Origin: Rhizobium sp. CF080
Lineage (GTDB): Bacteria > Pseudomonadota > Alphaproteobacteria > Rhizobiales > Rhizobiaceae
Length of the DNA stretch: 64,000 bases
Reading direction: 5' to 3'
Assembly (NCBI RefSeq): GCF_000282095.2
Contig: NZ_AKKC02000004.1
Span: 1,178,001-1,242,000 of the forward strand
Below, piece by piece: positions 24,921 through 33,714 of this stretch. The notes below the pieces were generated by a model. It did no database searches, had not been told where the DNA came from, and worked only from the letters and a program-made list of their open reading frames with translations. Position 1 is the first letter of the stretch. Each line of letters begins with the position of its first letter. Position numbers and translations under genes: made by a program.

Positions 24921-26006
24921 ATGCGACAACTTTTGAAATTCCTCACGCCTGCCGCGCTTGTGTCGGCCCAGATTTCCGCCGCAAGTATCGTTGCCGCGCA
25001 GCCCGCGGAGAACGCGCCGCCTCTCGTCATACAGGAGCAAGGCAGTTTCGCAGTGGGCGGCAGGGCCGTCACGACTCCTGGCACCTATAATAACAACGTG
25101 CCGACTGCCGAAGGCCAGAGCATCCATGGCGACCATCTCTATGCCTTTTACCAGGTGCCGCAGAACCACAAACCTTTGCCGATCGTCATGCTGCATGGCG
25201 CCTACCAGTCCGGCCGGAGCTGGGAGACGACCCCTGATGGTCGGGAAGGTTTTCAGACAATCTTCCTGCGTCGCGGTTTTCCGATTTATACGATCGACCA
25301 GCCTCGTCGCGGGCGCGCCGGCAACAGCACCGTCGCCGCAACGATCGAACCGACCCCCTACGATCAGCTGTTCTTCGACCAGTTCCGGATCGGCACCTGG
25401 CCGAACTACTTCGACAACGTCCAGTTCGACCGTGATCCAAAGGCCCTGGACCAGTTCCTGAGCTCGGTGACACCCAACACCGGTCCTTATGATCCTGGCG
25501 TCATCTCCGACGCGATGTCGGCCCTCTTCGACAAGATCGGTGGCGGCATCCTGTTCACCCATTCGCAGGCAGGAGGTCCGGGCTGGCTCACGGCGATCAA
25601 GAATGGGAACGTGAAAGGTGTCGTCGCCTTTGAACCAGGCAGCGGCTTCATCTTCCCGGAGGGTGAAGTGCCCGCGGCGATGCCGAGTGCAGCCGGTACG
25701 CTGACGCCGGAGGCCGTGCCGGTCACAGATTTCGAAAAACTGACCCGCATCCCGATCGTCATCTACTACGGCGACAACTTCCCGACCGAACCGACCAATG
25801 CGCGTGGACAGGATAACTGGCGCGTTCGCCTCGCCATGGCCAAGCTTTGGGTGGCCGCAATCAACAGGCACGGCGGCGACGCCCGCCTCATCCACCTTCC
25901 AGAAACCGGTGTGCGGGGCAATACCCACTTCCTGATGTCGGACCTCAACAACGTGCAGATCGCCGACCTGGTGTCGAACTTTCTGGCGGAAAAGAAGCTG
26001 GATTGA
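24921..26006 (+). CDS. Secreted alpha/beta hydrolase
   Basis: A 361-residue alpha/beta-hydrolase-fold protein with a Sec signal peptide (LLKFLTPAALVSAQISAASI, cleavage near VAAQ). The fold shows IVMLHGAYQSGRSW (oxyanion loop), a nucleophile elbow THSQAGGPGW in place of the usual GxSxG, and a C-terminal His in GNTHFLM. The start at 24921 places the signal at the N-terminus and has GGAAAGAGAAAAG before it. It is followed 43 bp later by the P460-like gene on the same strand. Esterase or lactonase activity in the periplasm is likely; substrate unknown. Confidence 0.85.
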   Translation: MRQLLKFLTPAALVSAQISAASIVAAQPAENAPPLVIQEQGSFAVGGRAVTTPGTYNNNVPTAEGQSIHGDHLYAFYQVPQNHKPLPIVMLHGAYQSGRSWETTPDGREGFQTIFLRRGFPIYTIDQPRRGRAGNSTVAATIEPTPYDQLFFDQFRIGTWPNYFDNVQFDRDPKALDQFLSSVTPNTGPYDPGVISDAMSALFDKIGGGILFTHSQAGGPGWLTAIKNGNVKGVVAFEPGSGFIFPEGEVPAAMPSAAGTLTPEAVPVTDFEKLTRIPIVIYYGDNFPTEPTNARGQDNWRVRLAMAKLWVAAINRHGGDARLIHLPETGVRGNTHFLMSDLNNVQIADLVSNFLAEKKLD

Positions 26007-26049
26007 GTTTTGTCGCGGGCGGGCCTGTATCCCATTCAAAGAGGTTCAC

Positions 26050-26523
26050 ATGAAGACGTTTATCCGTACCGGCGCGCTTGCACTGCTCGCCGCCACCCCG
26101 GTCGCTCTGATCGGCCTCCAGGCGGAAGCCGAGCCGAACCGCACGACGATGCCCGACATCGGCAAGCTCGTGCACTATACCACCGTCACGCGTGGTGAGG
26201 TCACCGAGCATATCATGACGACGCCGGAAGCCATCGCGGCCGCGAAGGCCGGCCAGCCGGTTCCCGTCGGCACGCATTTCGTGCTCGTTGATTACCGCGG
26301 TGGCGAGGTCTTCCGGTATTTCGTCATGGAAAAAGGTCCGAACTGGGGTGCAGACTACGATGATGGCCGCCGGACCGGTGACTGGCAGTTCCAATGGTTC
26401 AAGCCGGATGGATCGATCAACCTTGCCGAAAACACGGCGCGCTGCCAATCCTGCCACACTTCCCGGTCCGACCGCGAGTTCCTCTACACCTACAACGAAC
26501 TCCGCCGGTTCAAGACGGACTAA
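26050..26523 (+). CDS. Cytochrome P460-like exported haem protein
   Basis: A 157-residue protein with a signal peptide (to about LQAEAE) and one c-type haem motif, CQSCH (132-136), close to the C-terminus. The preceding beta-rich region (GTHFVLVDYRGGEVFRYFVMEKG, GDWQFQWF) matches the cytochrome P460 fold. Members bind haem in the periplasm; the known ones oxidise hydroxylamine or bind NO, but most, like this, are uncharacterised. It sits between the secreted hydrolase and a DUF4405 membrane protein nine bases downstream, which suggests electron flow between haem protein and membrane. Confidence 0.8.
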   Translation: MKTFIRTGALALLAATPVALIGLQAEAEPNRTTMPDIGKLVHYTTVTRGEVTEHIMTTPEAIAAAKAGQPVPVGTHFVLVDYRGGEVFRYFVMEKGPNWGADYDDGRRTGDWQFQWFKPDGSINLAENTARCQSCHTSRSDREFLYTYNELRRFKTD

Positions 26524-26532
26524 GGACGAGAC

Positions 26533-27213
26533 ATGTCGACCGTCTTCAGGCTGCGCATCCTTCTCGACTTCATCGCCATTGCACTGCTGGTTGCCTGCCT
26601 TGCCTACTGGTGGCAGGACAATTTGGTGCATGAATTGCTGGGCACTGCCCTGTTTGTCTTGATCATCGCACATAACGTCTTCAATAGACGATGGCTCGGC
26701 ACACCCAAGGTCAAGGGCCGGCAGCGCGTCCTGAACAGCTTCGTCATCATCTGCGTCGCCACCCTGATGACCGTGATGCTGGTGACCAGCCTGCTGATCT
26801 CACGCGACCTCTATCCATTCACAGCGCTCCGCGGGGCTTTCGCCGTTCGCGAGATCCACATGTTTGTCGCCTACTGGACGCTGCTGGTGATTTCGTTGCA
26901 CCTCGGCACCCGCTGGTCTTCCGTGATGAGCGTCGCTCGGACGATTTTTGGGATAACCAGCCGCAACGCTGCCAGGGCGGTTGCGCTGCGCGGCCTTGCA
27001 GCTGCCGTCGCATTCTGGGGCGTGATAAGCTCCTTCGAAATGGCATTCGGCTCGAAGCTGATGCTGACCTACACGCTCGATATGTGGGATTTCAACGAGG
27101 CAGCGCTGCGGTTTTTCGTCAACTATGCCTCGATCGTTGGGCTTTACGCTGCCGTCGGTCACTACGTGCTAATGTTCGTCCGGGCGCGAAAGCACATTCG
27201 GCCGGACCGATGA
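26533..27213 (+). CDS. DUF4405 membrane protein (cytochrome b561-like)
   Basis: A 226-residue integral membrane protein with about six helices: roughly residues 10-28, 34-50, 68-90, 105-123, 147-168 and 189-213. Histidines in VHELLG, IIAHNVF, IHMFVAYW and SLHLGTRW lie within or next to helices and could bind b-type haems, as in cytochrome b561-like proteins. DUF4405 proteins are known as membrane components associated with extracytoplasmic electron transfer and flavinylation. Start nine bases after the P460 gene. Probably passes electrons between the quinone pool and the P460-like protein; this is inference. Confidence 0.75.
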   Translation: MSTVFRLRILLDFIAIALLVACLAYWWQDNLVHELLGTALFVLIIAHNVFNRRWLGTPKVKGRQRVLNSFVIICVATLMTVMLVTSLLISRDLYPFTALRGAFAVREIHMFVAYWTLLVISLHLGTRWSSVMSVARTIFGITSRNAARAVALRGLAAAVAFWGVISSFEMAFGSKLMLTYTLDMWDFNEAALRFFVNYASIVGLYAAVGHYVLMFVRARKHIRPDR

Positions 27214-27240
27214 ACTCTATTCTCCTTGAGTGGAAACGAA

Positions 27241-27271
27241 CCGGTGGCACCGTGTCTCAAAAGGCCACCGG
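27241..27271 (+). terminator. Possible weak terminator after the DUF4405 gene
   Basis: Eight-base arms CCGGTGGC (27241-27248) and GCCACCGG (27264-27271) flank a 15-base loop, 28 bp after the DUF4405 stop. No U-tract follows immediately. It lies in the 158-bp gap between convergent genes. Confidence 0.35.
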
Positions 27272-27371
27272 GATCGGCTTGCATTTTACCCGCATCGGCA
27301 TAACGGGTTGAGCACTGGCGGCCTGCCGTCATGAGTGGTTCACGCTGCGCCTATCCAAGCCGAGACGCTGC

Positions 27372-28805
27372 TCACCATCCGCTGACGGACTTGACCTCCA
27401 GGAACTCTTCCAGCCCCCAGCGGCCGCCTTCGCGTCCGTTTCCGGACTGCTTGAACCCACCGAACGGGCTGCCGGATGCGCGCGAGGCACCGTTAATCTG
27501 CACCATTCCGGAACGGATCTTCGCGGCGAGCCGCCGAGCCCTGTCTCGATCGGAGGTTTGTACTTGCGCGTTCAGTCCGTATGGCGTGTCATTGGCAATC
27601 TCAATCGCCTCCTCTTCGGTATCGAAGGGAATGATGCACAGCACCGGACCGAAAATCTCCTCGCGAGCGATCGTCATCTGGTTGTGGACGTCAGCGAACA
27701 CCGTCGGGCGCACATAAGCCCCTTGGTCAAATCCCTCGGGACGCCCCGGCCCCCCGGCGGCGACGCGGGCACCTTCATGGATACCCTGCTCGATCAGCGA
27801 CTGGATCTTGTCGTATTGCTGCATGGATACGACAGGGCCGATATGCGGACCATCCTCAGAGGGAGCTCCGATCATGGTCTCGTTGGCAATACGCGCCGCA
27901 ACGGCGACAGCCTTCTCGTAGATCGGGCGTTCGACCAGCATACGCGTCGGTGCGTTGCAGGATTGACCGGAATTGGAAAAGCAGGCGCGCGCACCTCGCG
28001 CTACGGCTTCCTCGACATCAACATCGGCAAAGACAACGTTCGGCGATTTCCCCCCAAGCTCGAGCGCGACGCGCTTGACCGTCTCGGCGGCGGTCTTCGT
28101 CACCGCAATACCGGCCCGCGTCGAACCGGTGAAACTCATCATGTCGATGCCTGGATGAGCGGACATGGCTGTGCCGACGGTCAAGCCGTCACCGTTCACG
28201 AGGTTGCACACTCCGCTTGGAAAGCCCGCTTCGTGAAGCATATCCATGAATACCATCGCCGAAAGCGGGGCAATCTCGCTTGGCTTAAGGACGACCGTGC
28301 AGCCGACCAACAGTGCGGGAATAACCTTCAGGGTGATCTGGTTGATCGGCCAATTCCAGGGCGTGATCATACCGCAAACCCCGACTGGCTGATACAGGAT
28401 CAAGTCGCCCGAACCGTCGGGATGCATCGGGTGTTCGAAGACGAAATCACGGCCCGCATTGAGGAAGTTATTGATCTGGCTCAATCCTGCGGCCGCCTGC
28501 GAATTTCGGGCGAAGCGGATGGGCGCACCCATTTCCGAGGAAATGGCCTGAGCCATCTCCTCGATCCGCTTGTCGTAGACGGCCTTCAGTCGCTCCACCG
28601 CCGCGACGCGCTCATGATGAGGTGTTTCGCTCCACATCGGGAAAGCAAGGCGCGCGGCCTGCACGGCAGCATCGACGTCCTTGGCATTGCCGAGGGAAAC
28701 CGTCGCGACAATGCTGTTATCCGCCGGGTTGACTACCTCAAAGGGCTTCGGTCCGGAGCCCTCCACCCAGGCGCCGTCGATGTAGAATTTAGAATAGTCC
28801 ATCAT
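27372..28805 (-). CDS. Aldehyde dehydrogenase family protein
   Basis: A 477-residue NAD(P)-dependent aldehyde dehydrogenase. It has the nucleotide-fold GSTRAGI loop, the catalytic Glu in ELGGKSPN and the catalytic Cys in NSGQSCNAP, and ends in the ALDH EEFLEVKSVSGW motif. The two tandem ATGs at 28805 and 28802 follow AAGG and overlap the stop of the oxidase gene. Together with the oxidase it suggests oxidative deamination of an amine to an aldehyde, then oxidation to a carboxylic acid. This resembles the Puu putrescine pathway, but without the glutamyl ligase. Confidence 0.92.
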   Translation of the reverse strand: MMDYSKFYIDGAWVEGSGPKPFEVVNPADNSIVATVSLGNAKDVDAAVQAARLAFPMWSETPHHERVAAVERLKAVYDKRIEEMAQAISSEMGAPIRFARNSQAAAGLSQINNFLNAGRDFVFEHPMHPDGSGDLILYQPVGVCGMITPWNWPINQITLKVIPALLVGCTVVLKPSEIAPLSAMVFMDMLHEAGFPSGVCNLVNGDGLTVGTAMSAHPGIDMMSFTGSTRAGIAVTKTAAETVKRVALELGGKSPNVVFADVDVEEAVARGARACFSNSGQSCNAPTRMLVERPIYEKAVAVAARIANETMIGAPSEDGPHIGPVVSMQQYDKIQSLIEQGIHEGARVAAGGPGRPEGFDQGAYVRPTVFADVHNQMTIAREEIFGPVLCIIPFDTEEEAIEIANDTPYGLNAQVQTSDRDRARRLAAKIRSGMVQINGASRASGSPFGGFKQSGNGREGGRWGLEEFLEVKSVSGW

Positions 28806-30094
28806 GCAACCTTCGATTCAATGCGGGTACGCATACGATTGATCGGGCCGCGCAGCATCGGCACGAAAACCGACAGTAGGGAAGCGGCGTTGAGAGAACG
28901 CATCTCGGCGATGGGCATCGGCAGATCCTCTGGCGCAACTCCCGTGCCAGCCTCGCCAAGCACCTCGCCAAGCGCCGTTGCGGTCGGCACGCCTCGCCCA
29001 GAGTAGCCGACCAGTGCGTAGAGTCCTTCAGCCGGGTTGTAGAGGCGCGGCGTGCGATCCATGGTGATATCGAGCTGGCCGGACCAGTGCCAGCGCCAGT
29101 CGATCGTCTTGATCTGCGGATACATCTCGCGCACCCGGCGCGAGATGAAGTCTGTAGTCGCCTTGAAATTCGTCCCGATGATCGGCTCGACGAGGCCTCC
29201 CATGATAAGCCGGTTCTGCTTGTCGAACCGCACGTAACGGACGTCGTGACGCGTATCGCCGAAATTGTGATTGTCCGGCAGGATGGTCCTGCGCAGGTCG
29301 ATATCGAGGGGGGTAGACGCGATCGCATAGGACCGCATGGTGAAGAAGCTCTTGCCCAGCGGTGGCAAAAAATTATCGGTATAAGCACCCGTAGCGAGAC
29401 CGACACGGCGTGCAAGCACTGTGCCGTGCGGGCAGGTGACCAGCCATGCGCCACCCTTACGTTCGAGCTTGACGACCGGCGAATCCGTAAAGACCTCCGC
29501 CCCTTCGCGCATCGCCGCCCGAGCGAGACCGCGCGCATAGGCAAGCGGGTTGAGATGCCCGCCGCCAGTATGAATCCAGCCTCCGTGAAACTCTTCCGAA
29601 CCGGTTATAGCAACGGCCTCATCCCGGTTGAGCATCTTCGGTTCGGTTCCGAGGCTGGCGTAGAAATCGTGCTGGCGTTGCAGGGCCGGTACGGTCTTGG
29701 GGCTGTGCGCGAGCTGGAGGGCTCCCGTCGGTGCCGCTTCGCAATCCATGTCGTATTCGCGGATCAACGAAAACACGCGTTTGCCGGAATCGGCAAGGAT
29801 GCGGGTAAGCCGTTCACCACGTTCGCGGCCCAGGGTCTCGATAGCCTTGTTTGGATTGATGAAACCGTAGACGGGAACGCAATGGCCGTGATTGCGGCCG
29901 GATCCGCCGTGGCCGATACCGTTGGCCTCGATGACGACCGTCTTCACGCTCCGCTTGGCGGCGTGGATGGCGGCCGAAAGACCCGTAAAGCCGGCTCCGA
30001 TGATGACGAATTCGGCCTCATGCGCACCCATGAGCGCCGCAGTCTCGGGTGCAGCGGGTGCGGTGTCCTCATAGAGACTGCCAATCATCGTCAT
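28802..30094 (-). CDS. FAD-dependent amine/amino-acid oxidase (DAO family, PuuB/OrdL-like)
   Basis: A 430-residue flavoprotein of the D-amino-acid oxidase superfamily. The N-terminal dinucleotide motif is VIIGAGFTGLSAAIHAAK (about 30-47), with the GGSGRNHGHC segment after it that relatives use around the flavin, and the C-terminal LYALVGYSGRGVPTATALG motif. Such enzymes oxidise glycine, sarcosine-like amines or gamma-glutamyl-putrescine. AGGAACTCC precedes ATG 30094. The gene is coupled to the aldehyde dehydrogenase by a four-base overlap, and 24 bp separate it from the N-formylglutamate amidohydrolase gene. Confidence 0.9.
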   Translation of the reverse strand: MTMIGSLYEDTAPAAPETAALMGAHEAEFVIIGAGFTGLSAAIHAAKRSVKTVVIEANGIGHGGSGRNHGHCVPVYGFINPNKAIETLGRERGERLTRILADSGKRVFSLIREYDMDCEAAPTGALQLAHSPKTVPALQRQHDFYASLGTEPKMLNRDEAVAITGSEEFHGGWIHTGGGHLNPLAYARGLARAAMREGAEVFTDSPVVKLERKGGAWLVTCPHGTVLARRVGLATGAYTDNFLPPLGKSFFTMRSYAIASTPLDIDLRRTILPDNHNFGDTRHDVRYVRFDKQNRLIMGGLVEPIIGTNFKATTDFISRRVREMYPQIKTIDWRWHWSGQLDITMDRTPRLYNPAEGLYALVGYSGRGVPTATALGEVLGEAGTGVAPEDLPMPIAEMRSLNAASLLSVFVPMLRGPINRMRTRIESKVA

Positions 30095-30118
30095 GGAGTT
30101 CCTAACCTCTTTACCTTG

Positions 30119-30934
30119 TTATGAAGCGAGTGCGGGACGCCGAACCGATGTCAGTTCATCGTGCCGATGCCATATGCGGTCGCGCGTCTTCCCGAGCTCG
30201 TCGATGGCATCCGTCATCCGCTCACCCCAACGCGCGATCCCATCGGACGATCTGAGAGCGTCGTTGGTGATTTCGATGCCACAGGCCGGAATGCCGGTAC
30301 CCCAGGTGTGAAAGTCGAGCGTAAACGCACCCTCACGGCCGGAATAGGGCTGATTGTCACCAATAGTGAGATCACCGAAACGCTTGAGATTTTGGATCAT
30401 CGCTGACGAAAGCGCATCGCTCTCGTTCCATATGGTGCCAACGTCCCACGGACGGTACTCGGCGCCGAGTTGGCGAGTGCAACTGTGCATGAAAATCACG
30501 AAAGGATGATTGTGTCTGTCAACCAAAGCCCGGACGGCATTGTCGACCGCGCGGTGATAGGGCCAGAAACAGGTATCGATGCGCCGTTCGAGATCGTGCT
30601 GCTGCAGATCGATATTGCCGGGCACGACAACGCCGTCGCTCTCGGCAAGAATGAGCCGCGGATCCCTGATCCAGCGGTTGCAGTCGATAAACAGCCGCGA
30701 GTAGCGCGCAAGCACGGCGGGCATATCGAGTTTGCGGGATATGATGCGCACGACTTCGGCAATTCCGACATCGACGCCGATATGCTCGTTCAGATCCTCC
30801 ATTGAAAGACCGAGATTGCCGAAGGCTTCGGGAACCGCGCTTGCCGCATGGTCGCAGACCATCAGGCCTGGGAATTTTCCATCTGCGTTGATGATCTCGA
30901 AATTGCCATTCAAGGCGTCATCCTTGTCCGTCAT
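30119..30934 (-). CDS. N-formylglutamate amidohydrolase family protein
   Basis: A 271-residue zinc amidohydrolase of the N-formylglutamate deformylase family, which releases glutamate from N-acyl or N-formyl conjugates. The signature VCDHAASAVPEAFG near residue 30 (metal His) and the IFMHSCTRQLG and TLDFHTWGTG segments are present. The start at 30934 is preferred because it begins at the conserved region; it overlaps the end of the RpiR gene by 17 bases. In the Hut pathway such an enzyme finishes histidine breakdown, but no other hut gene is here. A role in releasing an amine or glutamate from an acylated substrate imported by the adjacent transporter is plausible. Confidence 0.88.
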   Translation of the reverse strand: MTDKDDALNGNFEIINADGKFPGLMVCDHAASAVPEAFGNLGLSMEDLNEHIGVDVGIAEVVRIISRKLDMPAVLARYSRLFIDCNRWIRDPRLILAESDGVVVPGNIDLQQHDLERRIDTCFWPYHRAVDNAVRALVDRHNHPFVIFMHSCTRQLGAEYRPWDVGTIWNESDALSSAMIQNLKRFGDLTIGDNQPYSGREGAFTLDFHTWGTGIPACGIEITNDALRSSDGIARWGERMTDAIDELGKTRDRIWHRHDELTSVRRPALAS

Positions 30935-31799
30935 AAACCTGTTCTGCCTGATGCATCTGTGTCTCGCCCTTCTTTCGAAGAGCTTCGATAACCGCGAGCC
31001 GTTCACGGATCTTGTTGGGGCTGCGCTTCACCAAGGCCGCGATGATGGCTTCGCATTGTGCGAAGGCAGCCACCTTGGAATCGTAGGGTGATAATGATTC
31101 CACCGGCGAAATCAGCACCTGGTCGGCGAAATTGCTGATGGGCGACATCCAGCGATCGGTGAAGAGGACGATGCGGGCGCGCGCTTCGCGGGCCAGCCGT
31201 GCAAATTCGACCACATCGTTCTGGTAGCGTCGGAAGTCGAACACCACGAGCGTCGTCTGGCTATTGAAATCGACAAGACGGTCGAATAGCCGCGAGGATT
31301 GGTTATCGATGACGGCAACCCCGGGGCGAAGCTGGCTGAGATGCATCGACAGGCGCAGGGCCAGAATCGAGCTGAAGCGTCCGCCGAGACAGACGATCGA
31401 GCTGCGTTCGTCCGACAATAGATCGAGGATTGCCTCGAATTCCTGCGGCCGATGCGCATCTGCTGCCTTGTTCAGCGCATCCGCCAGATTGCGCATGATC
31501 GCGACATAGGTATCGCCCTCGCCGTTCATGTCGCGGCGGGAGTCCATCATCGAAAGCGGCGAATTCAGCTGCTCGCTGACTTCCTCGATGAGATCCTTCT
31601 GGAAGGCTGCATAAGCACCATAGCCCAACTTCGCGACGAGCCTGAGGATCGTTGGAATGCTGACACCCGATCGTGCTGCGAAACCGGCGACGGTTCCAAG
31701 CCCCGCTGCGGGATAATTGTTCAGCAGCGTGCGAACGGTCTTCCGCTCGGCCGCTGTAAATTTGAGATCGCTGGATTCGAGTTTTGCTTTGATAGTCAC
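30918..31799 (-). CDS. MurR/RpiR-family transcriptional regulator
   Basis: A 293-residue regulator with an N-terminal RpiR helix-turn-helix (FTAAERKTVRTLLNNYPAAG, SVSIPTILRLVAKLGYGAYAAF) and a C-terminal SIS sugar-phosphate-type domain (IVCLGGRFSSILAL). The start is GTG at 31799, with GGAGAGGGAAC directly before it. It is divergent from the peptide importer at 31987 and heads the minus-strand amidohydrolase-oxidase-dehydrogenase unit. The intergenic region contains a 12-bp inverted repeat that is the likely operator for both directions. Confidence 0.9.
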   Translation of the reverse strand: MTIKAKLESSDLKFTAAERKTVRTLLNNYPAAGLGTVAGFAARSGVSIPTILRLVAKLGYGAYAAFQKDLIEEVSEQLNSPLSMMDSRRDMNGEGDTYVAIMRNLADALNKAADAHRPQEFEAILDLLSDERSSIVCLGGRFSSILALRLSMHLSQLRPGVAVIDNQSSRLFDRLVDFNSQTTLVVFDFRRYQNDVVEFARLAREARARIVLFTDRWMSPISNFADQVLISPVESLSPYDSKVAAFAQCEAIIAALVKRSPNKIRERLAVIEALRKKGETQMHQAEQVYDGQG

Positions 31800-31813
31800 G
31801 TTCCCTCTCCGGA

Positions 31814-31887
31814 CTGTACGATATAATAAATTTCTACAGCGTCAACGATATTTGATATCAGATTGTACAGATTTCCGTTGACGCTGT
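31814..31887. promoter_or_regulatory. Divergent operator region for the RpiR regulator
   Basis: A perfect 12-base inverted repeat, ACAGCGTCAACG (31836-31847) and CGTTGACGCTGT (31876-31887), 28 bp apart. A second inverted pair, CTGTAC (31814-31819) and GTACAG (31865-31870), interleaves with it. The AT-rich surroundings should include both promoters. Position between regulator and importer suggests dual control. Confidence 0.65.
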
Positions 31888-31986
31888 GATACAAATACAT
31901 ACAGTTCATGAAAATGACAGAAATGCACGCGGGGAACCAACCCTGTCTTAAAGATTGCATCGAACACAATGAAGGGGACTTTAGAT

Positions 31987-33618
31987 ATGAAAAAAAGGTC
32001 GGTTCTTGCTGCCTTGACCGGGCTGTTGCTTTGCGCTTCCGCATCCATGTCCAGTGCCGAAACCTTGCGGTTCGCGGCACAGGGCGACATCAATTCGCTC
32101 GATCCTTATGTGTTCGACGAAACATTCACGACGGGCTTCCTCGGCAACATGTACGAAGGCCTGATCCGCCGCGACGCGGATTTGAAAATCCAGCCGGCGC
32201 TCGCGGAGAGCTGGGAAATGGTCGAGCCGACCCGCTGGCGCTTCAAGCTGCGTCAAGGCGTGAAGTTTCATGATGGCAGCCCGTTCACGGCCGACGATGT
32301 CCTGTTTTCTGCAGGCCGCGTCCGTGCCAACGGTTCGGACCTGAAGAACCGCCTCTCCAACGACACGAAGGTGGTGAAGATCGACGACTATACGGTCGAT
32401 TTCATTACCAAAACCCCGAACCCCATCATCATGTATCAATGGGGCAATTGGTACATGATGTCGAAATCCTGGGCTGAAAAGAACGGCGACAAGGGCCCCC
32501 AAAAGGGTGGCGGTGAATCGGAAAGCTATTCCACCCTGCATGAAAACGGTACCGGCCCCTTCGTCCTGAAGCTACGCGAACCGGGCATCCGCACGACGAT
32601 GGAGGCCAACAAAGACTGGTGGAATGCAGCGAAGGCCGAGAGCAACGTCACCGAGGTCGTCTTCACCCCGATCCCCAACTCGGCGACCCGCGTCGCAGCT
32701 CTGCTCTCCGGCCAGATGGACGTGATCATGCCCGTGCCCCTGCAGGACATCGAGCGCCTCAAGGCGAGCGGCTCGACACAGGCGATCATCGGTCCGGAAC
32801 TGCGCACGATCTACATCGTCATGGATCAGTTCCGCGACGAGTTGGTCTATTCGAACGTCAAGGGCAAGAATCCTCTCAAGGACAGGAGAGTGCGCGAGGC
32901 GCTCTACCGCGCGATAGACATCGAAGCGCTGAAGTCCAAGGTCATGCGCAACATGGCCACCCCCTCCGCACTCATGGTCGCACCGGGCATCCATGGATCG
33001 AGCCCGGACTTCAAGCGCATTCCGTTCGACATCCAGAAGTCGAAGGCGCTCCTGGCCGAGGCCGGCTATCCGGACGGCTTCGAGATCGGCCTCGACTGCA
33101 GCAACGACCGCTACGTCAACGACGAAGCGATCTGCCTTGCGATCGCAAACATGTTTTCCAAGGTGAACATCAAGGTCAAGGTGACCGCCCAGACCAAGAC
33201 GAAGTTCTTCCAGAAGGTCCATGCGCCCTATCTCGATTTCAGCCTGAGCATGCTCGGTTCGACCCCCCCGAGCTACGACAGTTGGGGGCCGATCAACTCG
33301 TTGCATGAGTGCCCCCGCCTCACCCCGCAATCCGCCGTATGGGCCGAGGAGGACCGCATGAAGGTCACGGCCGGCAAGTCGAACAACGGTGGCTACTGCA
33401 ATCCCGAGGTCGACCGACTGGCTGCTGAAATCCTGGCCGAGACCGATCAGGAAAAGCGCGACGCACTGATCAGGAAAGTCTGGACGATCACGACGGACGA
33501 CATCGCCTATCTGCCGATCCATCAGCAGTGGCTTTCCTGGGGCGTGCGGAACAATGTCGAGCTGAAGCAGCGGGCCGACGACGTTTTCGACTGGCGTTAC
33601 GTGAACATCAAGAAGTAA
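31987..33618 (+). CDS. Peptide-type ABC transporter substrate-binding protein (SBP family 5)
   Basis: A 543-residue periplasmic binding protein with a Sec signal (KKRSVLAALTGLLLCASASM, cleavage after MSSA). Family-5 traits include RWRFKLRQGVKFHDGSPFTADDV near residue 75 and REALYRAID in the middle. The ATG at 31987 is preferred to one six codons upstream because the basic signal-peptide start follows it and AAGGGG lies just before. It heads an importer operon with two permeases and a fused double ATPase. A GC-rich stem-loop lies between it and the first permease. Confidence 0.92.
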   Translation: MKKRSVLAALTGLLLCASASMSSAETLRFAAQGDINSLDPYVFDETFTTGFLGNMYEGLIRRDADLKIQPALAESWEMVEPTRWRFKLRQGVKFHDGSPFTADDVLFSAGRVRANGSDLKNRLSNDTKVVKIDDYTVDFITKTPNPIIMYQWGNWYMMSKSWAEKNGDKGPQKGGGESESYSTLHENGTGPFVLKLREPGIRTTMEANKDWWNAAKAESNVTEVVFTPIPNSATRVAALLSGQMDVIMPVPLQDIERLKASGSTQAIIGPELRTIYIVMDQFRDELVYSNVKGKNPLKDRRVREALYRAIDIEALKSKVMRNMATPSALMVAPGIHGSSPDFKRIPFDIQKSKALLAEAGYPDGFEIGLDCSNDRYVNDEAICLAIANMFSKVNIKVKVTAQTKTKFFQKVHAPYLDFSLSMLGSTPPSYDSWGPINSLHECPRLTPQSAVWAEEDRMKVTAGKSNNGGYCNPEVDRLAAEILAETDQEKRDALIRKVWTITTDDIAYLPIHQQWLSWGVRNNVELKQRADDVFDWRYVNIKK

Positions 33619-33629
33619 GTCTTGACGGA

Positions 33630-33656
33630 GCGGCCGGCGGCGTCTCCGCCGGCCGC
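33630..33656 (+). promoter_or_regulatory. Intergenic stem-loop between binding-protein and permease genes
   Basis: Perfect 11-base arms GCGGCCGGCGG and CCGCCGGCCGC around CGTCT, 11 bases after the binding-protein stop and without a U-tract. Such hairpins in importer operons commonly stabilise the upstream message so that the binding protein is made in excess. Confidence 0.6.
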
Positions 33657-33714
33657 CATCCTGGACGAATGGCCGCGACGATCGCCGATCGCACGGTTTC
33701 AATCTGGAACGAAA

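Noticed and set aside
24600..26039. Minus-strand open frame of 479 codons over the alpha/beta hydrolase
   Set aside because: Low-complexity Arg/Gly-rich antisense reading; the plus strand encodes an intact signal peptide and hydrolase fold.
27295..27310. Third copy of the LysR palindrome near the DUF4405 gene end
   Set aside because: Only a GGCAT-like fragment is present; the symmetric arm is missing.
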